A stretch of 64,000 bases of DNA from Mesorhizobium comanense (GTDB lineage Bacteria > Pseudomonadota > Alphaproteobacteria > Rhizobiales > Rhizobiaceae), in contig NZ_SCNN01000026.1 in assembly GCF_005503535.1 (NCBI RefSeq), forward strand, positions 23,457 through 87,456. The letters are read 5' to 3'. Below, one piece after another: positions 8,883 through 17,403 of the stretch; position 1 is the stretch's first letter, and each line of letters opens with the position of its first letter. A model generated the notes under the pieces. That model was not told where the DNA came from. It saw only the letters and a list, made by a program, of their open reading frames with translations, and did not search any database. Both the position numbers and the translations under genes were made by a program.

Positions 8883-10967
8883 ATGATGTTTCATCGATAC
8901 CGGAGCGGGCATGCGCAGCGGGCCTTGAGCAGCGTTGCCATGCTGCTCGCACTTGCCGTTCCCGCTCTGGCCGCCGGCCCTCTGGAGGATTGCGGCAACG
9001 ACAAGCTGACCGCGCCCAACCGCATCGTCGCCTGCACCAATGTGTTGGAGGACAAGGCCGCTTCGGCGAGCGACCAGGCGCTCGCCTATTTCAACCGCGC
9101 CAACGCGTTGGACACGACCGGCGAGTATGACCGCGCCATCGCCGATTACGACAAGGCCATCGCCTTCGATCCCAAGGATGCCGACGCCTTCAACAATCGC
9201 GGCCTCGCCTGGGACCACAAGGGCGACTACGACCGTGCGTTCGCCGATTACGGCAAGGCGATCGAGCTCAACCCGAGGCTTGGCATCGCCTATGGCAACC
9301 GGGGCGTGATCTGGAACAGCCAGAAGCGAGACTACGACAAGGCAATCGCCGATTTCGACAAGGCAATCGGCCTCGAGCCGGAAAACAACAGTCTCTACAA
9401 TCTTCGTGGCAACGCCTATCTGCGCAAGGGCGACTACGACAGCGCCATCACCAGCTACAGCCAGGCGATCTTTCTCGACCCCGAGGATCCCGACCAGTAT
9501 TTCAATCTCGGCCTGGCCTGGACCTCCAAGGGCAATCCGGAGCGCGCCATCGCCGATTACAGCCAGGCGATCAGCCTCGATGCGAACCATGTCCATGCCT
9601 ATCGATGGCGCGCTGACGCCTGGATGAAACTGGGCGACACCGACCGGGCGCTGTCGGACTACAGCGAGGCGATAAGGCTCGATCCCACCGATGGCGAGAC
9701 CTTGCGCGACCGCGCCGACATCTGGCGTGGCAGGAAGGACTACGACCGCGCGATTGCCGACTATGCCCAGGCGATCACCGTCAACGCGAACGACGCGGTG
9801 GCTTACAACAATCGCGGCTGGACCTGGTCGCTCAAGAACGACCCCGACCATGCCCTGGCGGATTTCAACATGGCGATCGGCATCGATCCGAATTACGCCA
9901 GGGCCTACGACAATCGCGGCCTGATCTGGGCCGACAAGGGTGACTACGACCGGGCCATCGCGGACTATGAGCAGGCCATCGTCCTCACGCCGGGAGATGC
10001 CTGGGTCTACAATGACAGAGGCCGGGCCTGGGCAGCCAAGAACGACTTCATCCGCGCCATCTCGGATTTCAACGTCGCCATAATGATCAAGCCCGACATG
10101 GCCATTGCGTTCAGGAACAGGGGCTGGGTGTTCAGCCGCGAGGCGCACTATGACAGCGCCATCGCGGACTATGATCAGGCCATCAAGCTCGCCCCGCGCG
10201 ATACGTTGGCCCTCAGGAACCGGGGCTGGGTGTTTGCCCGCAAAGGCCAGTATGACCGCTCGATCGCCGACTATGATCAGGCTATCTCGGTCGATCCCGG
10301 CTATGCCGGAGCCTATAGCGGCAGGGGCCGCGTCTTTATCTACAAAGCCGACTACGACCGCGCCGTGGCGGATTGCAGCCAGGCCATCAGCCTCGATGCA
10401 AAGGACGTGTCCGCCTTTGCATGCCGCGGTCTGGCGCGGGTGTACAAGGCGGACTACGATCAGGCCCTGGCCGACTATGACGAGGTGGTGCGGCTCGATC
10501 CCCGCGATGCCGGCGCCTATGGCGACCGTGGGCTGCTGGGCTTCTATACGGGCTCGCTGAAAAAAGCGCAGGCCGACTTCGAACAGGCGTTCGGGGTCAA
10601 TCCCGACGGTCGCTACAACGCCTATTACGCCATGTGGCTCGATATAGCGCGACGGCACGACGGGCTGCCGAGCGTTTTGGGCAATGCCAGGCTGGATGTC
10701 ACGAAATGGCCGGCGCCCGTGGTCAGCCTGTTCCTCGGCCGGCAAGGCCCCGAAGCCACGCTGGCCGCCGCCGACGATCCCGACGCCACGACGAAAAACG
10801 AGCATCTGTGCGAGGCGCGCGTGTTCGTCGCGGAGTTCCTGCGGCTGCAGCATCGCGACGCCGAAGCCGTGGATCTCTACCGGCTCGCCCTGCGCGACTG
10901 CCCGCGCGCCTTCACCGAATACACGGCGGCTTTCATGGCCCTGCGAGCCATGGGCAAGACGCCGTGA
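8883..10967 (+). CDS. Exported TPR-repeat protein (about 15 repeats)
   Basis: About 694 residues. A signal peptide (LSSVAMLLALAVPALAAG) is followed by a short cysteine-containing lead (EDCGNDKL ... IVACTNVLEDK), some 15 consecutive 34-residue TPR units (consensus AYxNRGxxWxxKGDYDRAIADYxQAIxLDP), and a non-TPR C-terminal domain of about 110 residues with KWPAPVVSLFLG, a CEARVFVAEFLRLQ stretch and CPRAFTEY. That tail resembles the NlpI-type end of periplasmic TPR proteins. I start at the ATG at 8883 because it begins the signal peptide; 8886 is equally possible, and earlier in-frame ATGs (8841, 8784) lack an RBS. Its stop overlaps the start of a paralogous gene. It probably scaffolds an envelope complex; the function is unknown. 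Confidence 0.82.
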   Translation: MMFHRYRSGHAQRALSSVAMLLALAVPALAAGPLEDCGNDKLTAPNRIVACTNVLEDKAASASDQALAYFNRANALDTTGEYDRAIADYDKAIAFDPKDADAFNNRGLAWDHKGDYDRAFADYGKAIELNPRLGIAYGNRGVIWNSQKRDYDKAIADFDKAIGLEPENNSLYNLRGNAYLRKGDYDSAITSYSQAIFLDPEDPDQYFNLGLAWTSKGNPERAIADYSQAISLDANHVHAYRWRADAWMKLGDTDRALSDYSEAIRLDPTDGETLRDRADIWRGRKDYDRAIADYAQAITVNANDAVAYNNRGWTWSLKNDPDHALADFNMAIGIDPNYARAYDNRGLIWADKGDYDRAIADYEQAIVLTPGDAWVYNDRGRAWAAKNDFIRAISDFNVAIMIKPDMAIAFRNRGWVFSREAHYDSAIADYDQAIKLAPRDTLALRNRGWVFARKGQYDRSIADYDQAISVDPGYAGAYSGRGRVFIYKADYDRAVADCSQAISLDAKDVSAFACRGLARVYKADYDQALADYDEVVRLDPRDAGAYGDRGLLGFYTGSLKKAQADFEQAFGVNPDGRYNAYYAMWLDIARRHDGLPSVLGNARLDVTKWPAPVVSLFLGRQGPEATLAAADDPDATTKNEHLCEARVFVAEFLRLQHRDAEAVDLYRLALRDCPRAFTEYTAAFMALRAMGKTP

Positions 10968-12622
10968 GGTTTGGTTTTCGCCCAACCCTGACCGCCGTCA
11001 CGATGCTCCTCCTCGCGCTCGAGACGGCGGCGGTGGCGGCCGTCAAGGACCATGCCGACTGCGTCAATGAAGGGGTCGAGGCGGTCCGCAAGACAACCGC
11101 CTGCACCGCCATAATCGAAGACAAGACGGAGACCGTGGAAAACCGTGCCGCGGCCTATTTCAAACGCGCCGGCGTTCTGGCGAGCCGCGGCGACAAAGAC
11201 AATGCGTTCGCCGACTACGACAAGGCAATCGGCCTTGATCCGGGGATGTCGGGCGCCTACTACAACAACGGCATCATCCTGATATTCAAGCGCGACTACG
11301 ATCGTGCGATCACCTACCTGAATCAGGCGATCTTCCTGGATCCGGACAATGCCGAATTCTACTACAACAGAGGCCTTGCCTGGTCCTACAAGGGCAATGA
11401 CGAACGTGCGATCGCCGACTACGATGCGGCCATCAAGCTCAATCCCACGGACGCCAGGGCATACCACAACCGGGGTCTAAGCTGGGCGCGGACCGGCGAT
11501 GGCGAGCGCGCCAAGGTTGACTACGACCAGGCCATCTCGCTCGATCCGAAAAATGCCAGCTCGTACAGCCTTCGGGGTGATGTCTGGGACGCCAAGGGCG
11601 ACGATGACCGCGCGATGGCCGACTACAGCAAGGTGATCGGCCTCGATCCCGAGAACGTTCATGCCTACTATCGTCGCGGCATGATCTGGTGGCGCAAGGG
11701 CGACTACGACCGGGCGATCGAGGACTACGGCAAGGTGATCGACCTCGATCCGAAGGACCCCAGCGTCCGTTACAACAGAGCTCTGGCGTGGTCGCGCAAG
11801 GGCGACAGCGATCGCGCGATCGCCGATTTCGATCAGGCGATCACTCTCGATTCCAAAATGGCGGCCGCGTATTTCAGCAGGGGCACGGAGTGGCTCAAGA
11901 AGGGCGAGAGAGACCGCGCCGTTGCCGATTATAGCGAGGTCATCACGCTCGAGCCGACAAACGCCATGGCGTTGAACGATCGAGGCCTGGTCCTGAACGA
12001 GATGGCCGAGTATGAGCGTGCGCTTGCCGATCTGGACCGGGCGATCGCGCTCGATCCCAACCAGGCCAAAACCTACGGCAACAGGGCGATTGCCTGGATG
12101 GGCAAAGATGATCTTGCCCGCGCCGCTGCCGACTACGACCGGGCGATCGCGCTCGATCCGAACCTTCCCAACTCATATGCCGGTCGTGGCATGGTGCGTT
12201 TCTATTCCGGTATGCCGGCCAAGGCGCAGGCCGATTTCACCAAGGCGGCAGCGCTTTCGCCCGGCAATGCCTATTTTGCCATCTGGCTCGACATTGTCGA
12301 ACGGCGCAATGGTGAGCTCGGCCATCTAAAGGATGCGGCCGCAAGGCTGGACATGTCGAAATGGCCGGCTCCGGTGATGAAGATGCTGCTGGGGCAAGAA
12401 ACTTCCGCGCAGGCCCTGGCCGATGCCGGTTCCGCGGACCTTGCGGTGAGGGGCGGGCGCGTGTGTGAAGCCAATTTCTACACCGCCGAACTCGATCGGC
12501 TGCAGGCCCGCGACGACGAAGCCCTGCAACTCTACCGCATCGCCGTCAGCACCTGTCCCAAGGATTATGTCGAATATCGTGGCGCAGTTGCCGGCTTGCG
12601 GTCCCTGGGCAAATCGCATTGA
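10964..12622 (+). CDS. Exported TPR-repeat protein (about 11 repeats), paralogue of the upstream gene
   Basis: 552 residues from a GTG at 10964 whose GTGA overlaps the upstream stop, implying translational coupling. A signal-peptide-like start (LTAVTMLLLALETAAVAAV) is followed by DHADCVNEG ... TACTAIIEDK, which aligns with the lead of its neighbour. Eleven TPR units follow, then the same C-terminal domain (DMSKWPAPVMKMLLG, VCEANFYTAELDRLQ, CPKDYVEY). The two genes are a tandem duplication that has since diverged in repeat number. A longer in-frame reading from 10634 exists but lies inside the other gene and lacks any family sequence. The partner is unknown. Confidence 0.82.
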   Translation: MRFGFRPTLTAVTMLLLALETAAVAAVKDHADCVNEGVEAVRKTTACTAIIEDKTETVENRAAAYFKRAGVLASRGDKDNAFADYDKAIGLDPGMSGAYYNNGIILIFKRDYDRAITYLNQAIFLDPDNAEFYYNRGLAWSYKGNDERAIADYDAAIKLNPTDARAYHNRGLSWARTGDGERAKVDYDQAISLDPKNASSYSLRGDVWDAKGDDDRAMADYSKVIGLDPENVHAYYRRGMIWWRKGDYDRAIEDYGKVIDLDPKDPSVRYNRALAWSRKGDSDRAIADFDQAITLDSKMAAAYFSRGTEWLKKGERDRAVADYSEVITLEPTNAMALNDRGLVLNEMAEYERALADLDRAIALDPNQAKTYGNRAIAWMGKDDLARAAADYDRAIALDPNLPNSYAGRGMVRFYSGMPAKAQADFTKAAALSPGNAYFAIWLDIVERRNGELGHLKDAAARLDMSKWPAPVMKMLLGQETSAQALADAGSADLAVRGGRVCEANFYTAELDRLQARDDEALQLYRIAVSTCPKDYVEYRGAVAGLRSLGKSH

Positions 12623-12766
12623 AGCTTCCGGGAGGCGAACGAAATGCGGGCATTCGGCCACGATGTGTGCGCAGGCTTTCGCTGCCGGCGCGTGCATTGC
12701 GCTCCACCGGTAACACGCCGTCGCTGGAGGACTAGTTTGCGGGGATGGGCGGCCGCCCTGTCGAAC

Positions 12767-13468
12767 TTACCCCTCCAGCAGCCTTTCATAGAAGCCGCCG
12801 AAGGCGCCGTCGGGTGAGACCAGGTGGATTTCCAGGATCCAGTGGCGCACGCGGCCGTTGGCGTCGAGGTTGCGCATCGGGTCGGGGTTTTCGGGGCTGA
12901 CGTGATGGAGCTGCTTGACGCCCGGAATGCGGGCGTGCGGGAATTCGGCCACGATGTGGCCGGCGATCTTGCCGCCGAATTTCCAGCCGGCCTTGCGCGC
13001 CGAGTCGCAGGCGAAGGCGTAGAGTTCGGCGCCGGAAATCTCGGGGTTCTCCTCGAAGTGGCGCTTCACGATGTCGAACTGGCGCGGCAGGTCGCGGCAG
13101 AGCGCGTGCTTTTGCGGATTGGGGCCGACCGCGTAGCTGCGGCCGACATCTGCCTCCCATTCTTCCAGCACCGGACCAAGGTCGAGGAAGACAATATCGT
13201 CGTCCTCCACCGTGCGGATCGGCGGATTGTCGGCGGCGGTGGACAGCGTGTTGATGCCGGCGCGCACGATGCGCTTGTGCCAGTCGCGCTCGATGCCGAA
13301 CTTCTCCCTGGCCAGCGCGCGGATATCGAGTTCGATCTCGCGTTCGGTGCGTCCCGCCTGGATGAACCCGGCATCCTCGATCGCGTCGAGAAGGTTCAGC
13401 GCCATGCGCTCGGCACCCCTGAGCGCTTCGGTGCGCGCCGCTTCGTCGTGCTGTGCCGTCGCTTCCAT
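12767..13468 (-). CDS. M24-family (pita-bread fold) metallopeptidase-like protein
   Basis: 233 residues with the dinuclear-metal ligand pattern of the aminopeptidase P/methionine aminopeptidase fold: two aspartates in IVFLDLG and WEADVGRSY, a histidine in AGHIVAEFPHA, and a glutamate in WILEIHL. It lacks the N-terminal domain of full Xaa-Pro peptidases, so it is a stand-alone catalytic domain. AAAAGGAG lies before the ATG. The gene is transcribed away from the aldehyde dehydrogenase gene, with a shared 200-bp control region containing two palindromes. It may cleave a dipeptide or a non-peptide amide. Fold confidence is good; substrate confidence is low. Confidence 0.82.
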   Translation of the reverse strand: MEATAQHDEAARTEALRGAERMALNLLDAIEDAGFIQAGRTEREIELDIRALAREKFGIERDWHKRIVRAGINTLSTAADNPPIRTVEDDDIVFLDLGPVLEEWEADVGRSYAVGPNPQKHALCRDLPRQFDIVKRHFEENPEISGAELYAFACDSARKAGWKFGGKIAGHIVAEFPHARIPGVKQLHHVSPENPDPMRNLDANGRVRHWILEIHLVSPDGAFGGFYERLLEG

Positions 13469-13544
13469 GATTTCTCCTTTTCGATATATCTGGATAAATA
13501 CAGCGGTGAGGTATCGGGCTCAAGCATCCACGGCATTCCAGGGC

Positions 13545-13565
13545 GCTGTCATCGATTGTGACAGC
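13545..13565. promoter_or_regulatory. Perfect dyad GCTGTCA-N7-TGACAGC, candidate operator
   Basis: Seven-base arms are perfectly inverted around a 7-base spacer, in the divergent intergenic region between the M24 gene and the aldehyde dehydrogenase gene. The size and symmetry are those of a homodimeric regulator site, for instance a GntR-type factor. No regulator gene is adjacent. Confidence 0.45.
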
Positions 13566-13607
13566 ATCCCCGCCGGCGTGCTCCCGGCCGGTTCCTTGTC
13601 CCGCCGG

Positions 13608-13635
13608 CAATATCGGGCGATAAGGGCCGATATTG
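13608..13635. promoter_or_regulatory. Perfect dyad CAATATCGG-N10-CCGATATTG, candidate operator
   Basis: Nine-base arms are perfectly inverted around a 10-base spacer, 33 bp upstream of the aldehyde dehydrogenase start. It is AT-richer than its surroundings, and its position fits repression or activation of that gene. Confidence 0.5.
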
Positions 13636-13668
13636 AATTTCCGGCCGTTTCATCATGGAGTTTTCGAC

Positions 13669-15156
13669 ATGACCGTTCATCCCCAGCTGCCATCGGCGCC
13701 CCGCAAGTTCCAGAACCTGATCGGCGGGAGCTGGGGTGACAGCCAGGGGGGCGAGATCGTGCGCCTGAGCCCCGCGCATGGCGTGCCTGTCTCGGTGGTG
13801 CCGCGCGGCACGGCCGCCGATGTCGACAAGGCGGTCGTGGCGGCCAGGCGCCGGTTCGAGGGTGGCGGCTGGGCGGAGATCCCGGCGGGCAGCCGCGCGG
13901 CGATCCTGCGCAAGGCCGCCGACCTCATCCTGCAGCAGAAGGACGAACTGGCGTTGATCGAGACGCTCGAAAGCGGCAAGCCGCTGTGGCAGTCGGTCAA
14001 CGAGGTCACCGGCGCCGCCGACCTCTGGTATTACGCGTCGGGCCAGGCGCAGGCCATGCATGGCGAGACGTTCAACAATCTCGGCCACGACTCGCTGGGT
14101 CTGGTGCTGCGTGAACCGATCGGCGTTGTCGGCCTCATCACGCCGTGGAATTTCCCGTTCTACATCCTGGCCGAGCGGCTGCCCTTCATCCTGGCGGCCG
14201 GCTGCACCGTGGTCATGAAGCCGAGCGAGCACACATCCTCGACGACGCTGATGATGGGCCGCATCCTCGAACAGGCCGGCCTGCCGGAAGGCGTGGTCAA
14301 CATCGTCACCGGCTACGGCGATCCGGTCGGGCAGGCGATCGTCAACCACATGGACATCGACATGGTGTCGTTTACCGGCTCGACGCGTGTCGGCCGCTCG
14401 ACCGTCATCGCCTCGGCGGCCAACATCAAGAAGGTCAGCCTGGAACTCGGCGGCAAGAACCCGGTGGTGGTCACCGCCGATGCCGATCTCGACAAGGCCG
14501 CCGACGGCATCGTCTACGGCGTGCTGCACAATGCCGGCCAGTGCTGCGTGTCGGGCAGCCGGCTGATCGTCCATGAAAGCGTCGAGAAGCCGCTCACCGA
14601 GCGCATCCTTGACCTCATGGGCAAGGTGCGCGTCGGCGACCCGCTGGTTCCCGAGACGCGGGTCGGCGCCATCGTCAACGAAACGCAGATGACGCGCATC
14701 CTCGGCCTCATCGACCAGGGCAAGTCGCAGGGCGGCAGGCTGGTGACAGGCGGCGCGCGCATGGAGCCGCAGGCCGGCTATTTCGTCGAGCCGACGCTGT
14801 TCACCGGCGTGACGCCGGACATGACCATCGCCCGCGAGGAGGTGTTCGGACCGGTGCTGGGCATTTCCACCTTCAGCTCGACCGCCGATGCGATCCGCAT
14901 GGCCAACGACACCGAATACGGGCTCGCCGCCACGATCTGGTCGAGCGACCTGCGCAAGAGCATGGACCTGATGCGCGGCATCCGCGCCGGGCGCATGTGG
15001 ATCAACACCACGATCACAGGCGGTCCGGAAATGCCGATCGGCGGCTACAAGCAATCCGGCCTCGGTCGCGAGACCGGGCCGTCCGGTATCGACGAATATA
15101 CCGAGGTGAAGTCGGTGATCGTCGATCTCGGCGCCCGGCAGCCCTGGGTGATCTGA
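13669..15156 (+). CDS. NAD(P)+-dependent aldehyde dehydrogenase
   Basis: 495 residues. It carries the ALDH superfamily set: TPWNFPF in the coenzyme fold, KPSEHTSSTTL, FTGSTRVG, the catalytic glutamate in SLELGGKNP (E259), the catalytic cysteine in NAGQCCVSGSR (C293 by the GQxC rule), and EEVFGPVL near the C-terminus. It oxidises an aldehyde to the acid. The start at 13669 is preferred over 13633 because the 12 extra residues are not family-like and ATGGAG lies about 8 nt upstream. A DUF6314 gene begins 17 nt after its stop. The divergent M24 gene suggests, but does not prove, a shared catabolic role. Confidence 0.92.
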   Translation: MTVHPQLPSAPRKFQNLIGGSWGDSQGGEIVRLSPAHGVPVSVVPRGTAADVDKAVVAARRRFEGGGWAEIPAGSRAAILRKAADLILQQKDELALIETLESGKPLWQSVNEVTGAADLWYYASGQAQAMHGETFNNLGHDSLGLVLREPIGVVGLITPWNFPFYILAERLPFILAAGCTVVMKPSEHTSSTTLMMGRILEQAGLPEGVVNIVTGYGDPVGQAIVNHMDIDMVSFTGSTRVGRSTVIASAANIKKVSLELGGKNPVVVTADADLDKAADGIVYGVLHNAGQCCVSGSRLIVHESVEKPLTERILDLMGKVRVGDPLVPETRVGAIVNETQMTRILGLIDQGKSQGGRLVTGGARMEPQAGYFVEPTLFTGVTPDMTIAREEVFGPVLGISTFSSTADAIRMANDTEYGLAATIWSSDLRKSMDLMRGIRAGRMWINTTITGGPEMPIGGYKQSGLGRETGPSGIDEYTEVKSVIVDLGARQPWVI

Positions 15157-15172
15157 CCGGCGGGACAAGCGG

Positions 15173-15604
15173 ATGGACGAGAGGCTCGCGGGCGGCTGGA
15201 CAGTGCGGCGCACGGTGATCGATTTCCTCACCGGCGCCCGGCATCGTTTCGAGGGCACCGCCGTCATCACGGCGTCCGCCTTCACCGAGCAGGGCCTGTT
15301 GCGGTTCGGCGTGCGCGAGATGCCGGCCAGCCGCAGCTACAGGATCGAGCCCGGCGAGACAGCGACGCGCGTGCTTCATGCCGACGGCCGCGACTTCATC
15401 GAGCTTGAAGCGAAGGCCGCGCAGAGCGTGCGCCATCAATGCGGCGCCGATCTCTATGCCGGCCGGTTCTTCTTTCGCGGTGATGAATGGGCCGAGGTTT
15501 GGCGGGTCAACGGCCCGCGCAAGAACTATGCGAGCCTTGGCTGGTTCCGGCGTCAAACGGATGCATCGCGCGGAAGACATGACATATACCAATTTTTGGT
15601 ATAG
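15173..15604 (+). CDS. DUF6314 family protein
   Basis: 143 residues, compact and probably cytoplasmic, with no signal peptide or membrane segment. The pattern LAGGWTVRRTVIDFLTG near the start, then HQCGADLYAGRFFF and WRVNGPRKNYAS near the end, fits my memory of DUF6314, a small beta-barrel-like family of unknown function common in alphaproteobacteria. It begins 17 nt after the aldehyde dehydrogenase stop, so it is probably co-transcribed. Its last codons overlap a palindrome that likely controls the following parD gene. Confidence 0.72.
   Translation: MDERLAGGWTVRRTVIDFLTGARHRFEGTAVITASAFTEQGLLRFGVREMPASRSYRIEPGETATRVLHADGRDFIELEAKAAQSVRHQCGADLYAGRFFFRGDEWAEVWRVNGPRKNYASLGWFRRQTDASRGRHDIYQFLV
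15585..15603. promoter_or_regulatory. Palindromic operator of the parDE module
   Basis: TATACCAATTTTTGGTATA is a perfect inverted repeat, with 8-base arms and a 3-base centre, placed 30 bp before the parD start and overlapping the stop codon of the preceding gene. ParD antitoxins autoregulate through such sites in the family; the assignment here is by position. Confidence 0.6.
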
Positions 15605-15632
15605 AATGTCCTGATCAACTAAAGGAGCGTCC

Positions 15633-15878
15633 GTGCCCCGAAATACATCTGTTTCCCTTGGCGATCATTTCGCCGGTTTTATCGATGCGCAGGTCGAGAC
15701 GGGCCGTTATGGCTCGGCCAGCGATGTCGTGCGCGCAGGTCTGCGCCTGCTTGAGGAACAAGAGGCCAAGGTCGCCGCTCTGCAAGCCGCCCTTATTGCC
15801 GGCGAGGCTTCCGGCACACCGGCTGCCTTCGACAGCGCATCATTCCTGACGAGGATGCGGGCCAAGCATGCCAAGTGA
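15633..15878 (+). CDS. parD: Type II antitoxin, ParD family
   Basis: 81 residues from a GTG with a good RBS (AAAGGAG). The N-terminal half (SVSLGDHFAGFIDAQVETGRYGSASDVVRAGLRLLEEQE) is a ribbon-helix-helix DNA-binding domain of the ParD/CopG type. The C-terminal tail would wrap the toxin. It overlaps the toxin gene by 11 nt, as is usual for these operons. It should neutralise the downstream ParE and repress the operon via the palindrome at 15585-15603. Confidence 0.9.
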   Translation: MPRNTSVSLGDHFAGFIDAQVETGRYGSASDVVRAGLRLLEEQEAKVAALQAALIAGEASGTPAAFDSASFLTRMRAKHAK

Positions 15879-16179
15879 GAGCCGCGAATGCCGGTTCTCA
15901 CCCATGGCGGAAGCGGATCTGGAAGAGATCTGGCTCTACACATACAGGCAGTGGTCGCTGAAGCAGGCAGACCGGTATCACCGCGATCTGATCGATACAG
16001 CCGAAGACCTGGCGCGGGGCGTGAAAACCGGTCGTCGTGTCGATGTCCGCGCCGGCTACTTCAAATACCCGGTTGGCCAACACTTCGTCTTCTTCCGCCT
16101 GTCCGAGACCGCGCTCGATGTCATCCGCGTCCTGCATCAGCGCATGGACGTCGAACGCCATCTGTGGGAACGCTCTTGA
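15868..16179 (+). CDS. parE: Type II toxin, ParE/RelE superfamily
   Basis: 103 residues with the family core FSPMAEADLEEIWLYTYRQW at the start and DVIRVLHQRMDVERHL at the end, the latter characteristic of ParE-type proteins. ParE toxins act on DNA gyrase; related RelE toxins cleave mRNA. Both genes of the pair are intact, so the module is probably functional. A LysR gene lies convergently 11 nt downstream. Confidence 0.9.
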   Translation: MPSESRECRFSPMAEADLEEIWLYTYRQWSLKQADRYHRDLIDTAEDLARGVKTGRRVDVRAGYFKYPVGQHFVFFRLSETALDVIRVLHQRMDVERHLWERS

Positions 16180-16190
16180 AGGCGCAGGCC

Positions 16191-17072
16191 TCAAGCGAGG
16201 GCATCGGCCAGCAGCTTCGCCTGCGGCGTCAACGCCTCGAAGCTTCGGGCGCACAGGCTGAGCTGGCGCGTCGCCCATTCATCGGTCAGCCGCAGGCGGC
16301 GCAGCGTTCGTGCCGCGCGGCGCGCCGCGCTTTCGGGCACGATGGCGATGCCGGCGCCTTGCGACACCAGCCGGCAGACATTGTCGAGGCCGGGCACGCG
16401 GATGCGGAAGTGCAGGTGGCCGCCAAGGCGGGCGGCCTGCCGGGCGATATGTTCCTGAAGGGGATGGCCGGCGCCGAGGCCGACAAAGGCTTCGCCGAGT
16501 ATGTCGGCGAGGCCGGTGGCGTGGCCTTCGAGGCATAGCGCCCCGGGCCGGTCCCGCGCGGCGATCACCACCAGGCGATCGATGAAGAAAGGCCGCTGCT
16601 CCAGATGCGCGAGGCCGGCCCAGGTCGCGGCGATGCCGAGATCGGCGGCGCCGCTGGCCACCGCCTCGGCGATCTCGTGGCTGGGGCGCTCGTCGAGTTC
16701 GACGTCGATGCCGGGATGCGCGGCAAGGAAGGCTGGCAAGGCGTCGCGCAGGATTTCACCCGTCGCCGCCGTGTTGGCCATCAGGCGGACGCGGGCGCGC
16801 AGGCCGCTGGCATAGGCGCCGAGATCGCCGGCCATCGCCTCGATCTGGTTCTGCACGGCGCGCGCATGGTGGAGCAGCGCCTGTCCGGCGGCGGTCGGCG
16901 CGACGCCGCGGCGGCGGCGCTCCAGAAGCGGCGCGCCAAGGCTCTCCTCCATGCCCTTGATGCGGGCGCTGGCCGAAGCCAGGGCAAGGCCGGCCAGTGC
17001 CGCGCCACTTGTGATGCTGCCGCGCTCGGCCACCAGCAGGAACAGCCGCAGATCGACAAGGTCGAAGCGCAT
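16191..17072 (-). CDS. LysR-family transcriptional regulator
   Basis: 293 residues from the ATG at 17072, which begins the canonical MRFDLVDLRLFLLVAERGSI winged-helix domain. The longer frame reaching 17264 adds unrelated sequence. A C-terminal effector-binding domain follows (RVRLMANTAATGEIL, HPGIDVELDERPS, GLDNVCRLVSQGAGIAIVP). It is transcribed away from a small membrane-protein gene and a TauE/SafE exporter gene. The standard arrangement implies it controls them, perhaps through the dyad at 17159-17176. The effector is unknown. Confidence 0.88.
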   Translation of the reverse strand: MRFDLVDLRLFLLVAERGSITSGAALAGLALASASARIKGMEESLGAPLLERRRRGVAPTAAGQALLHHARAVQNQIEAMAGDLGAYASGLRARVRLMANTAATGEILRDALPAFLAAHPGIDVELDERPSHEIAEAVASGAADLGIAATWAGLAHLEQRPFFIDRLVVIAARDRPGALCLEGHATGLADILGEAFVGLGAGHPLQEHIARQAARLGGHLHFRIRVPGLDNVCRLVSQGAGIAIVPESAARRAARTLRRLRLTDEWATRQLSLCARSFEALTPQAKLLADALA

Positions 17073-17158
17073 TTTCGTTTCTCCCCAGCCTTCGGCCTGG
17101 ACGAAGGCTGATGCCGCAACTTCCACATTGTGGCTTGTCCCCGCATACGTCAAATCAT

Positions 17159-17176
17159 TTGCACGGAGATGTGCAA
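17159..17176. promoter_or_regulatory. Dyad TTGCAC-N6-GTGCAA, candidate LysR binding site
   Basis: A perfect inverted repeat with 6-base arms lies in the LysR/exporter divergent region. It overlaps the RBS and first base of the small ORF at 17176, so a bound regulator would directly affect that transcript. Confidence 0.4.
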
Positions 17177-17376
17177 TGAGCGGAAGAACACCACACCGGC
17201 AGGGCCTGGGCATTCTTGAGAGCATGGCGGTCGTGCTGGCCGTGGCGGTCGCCTCGCTTGCCATGGCGCGGGCTTACACTGATCCGAGGGAGCGCGAGCC
17301 GGCAACGGTTTACGGCCGCGAGGCCGCGCCGGAGCGGGCCGGCCCGGACGCGGTGGACATGCTGCTGCATGACTGA
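17176..17376 (+). CDS. Small single-pass membrane protein, unrecognised
   Basis: 66 residues. A short basic N-terminus (MSGRTPHRQG) is followed by one hydrophobic helix (ILESMAVVLAVAVASLAMA) and a charged tail. GGAG lies 7 nt before the ATG. It sits between the LysR gene and the TauE/SafE gene, 27 nt upstream of the latter, so it would lead that operon. No family is recognised; it could be a small accessory subunit of the exporter or a spurious frame. Confidence 0.45.
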   Translation: MSGRTPHRQGLGILESMAVVLAVAVASLAMARAYTDPREREPATVYGREAAPERAGPDAVDMLLHD

Positions 17377-17403
17377 GCGCGCCGACATGCCGGAGATCCA
17401 TTC

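Noticed and set aside
9040..12176. Repetitive DNA as a possible CRISPR or satellite array
   Set aside because: The 102-bp periodicity is simply the codon pattern of consecutive 34-residue TPR units; the repeats are diverged and coding.
12767..13468. M24 protein as a creatinase linked to the guanidino cluster at 19.6-25.5 kb
   Set aside because: Creatinase is about 400 residues with an N-terminal domain; this protein is 233 residues, lacks that domain and is 6 kb away in a different context.
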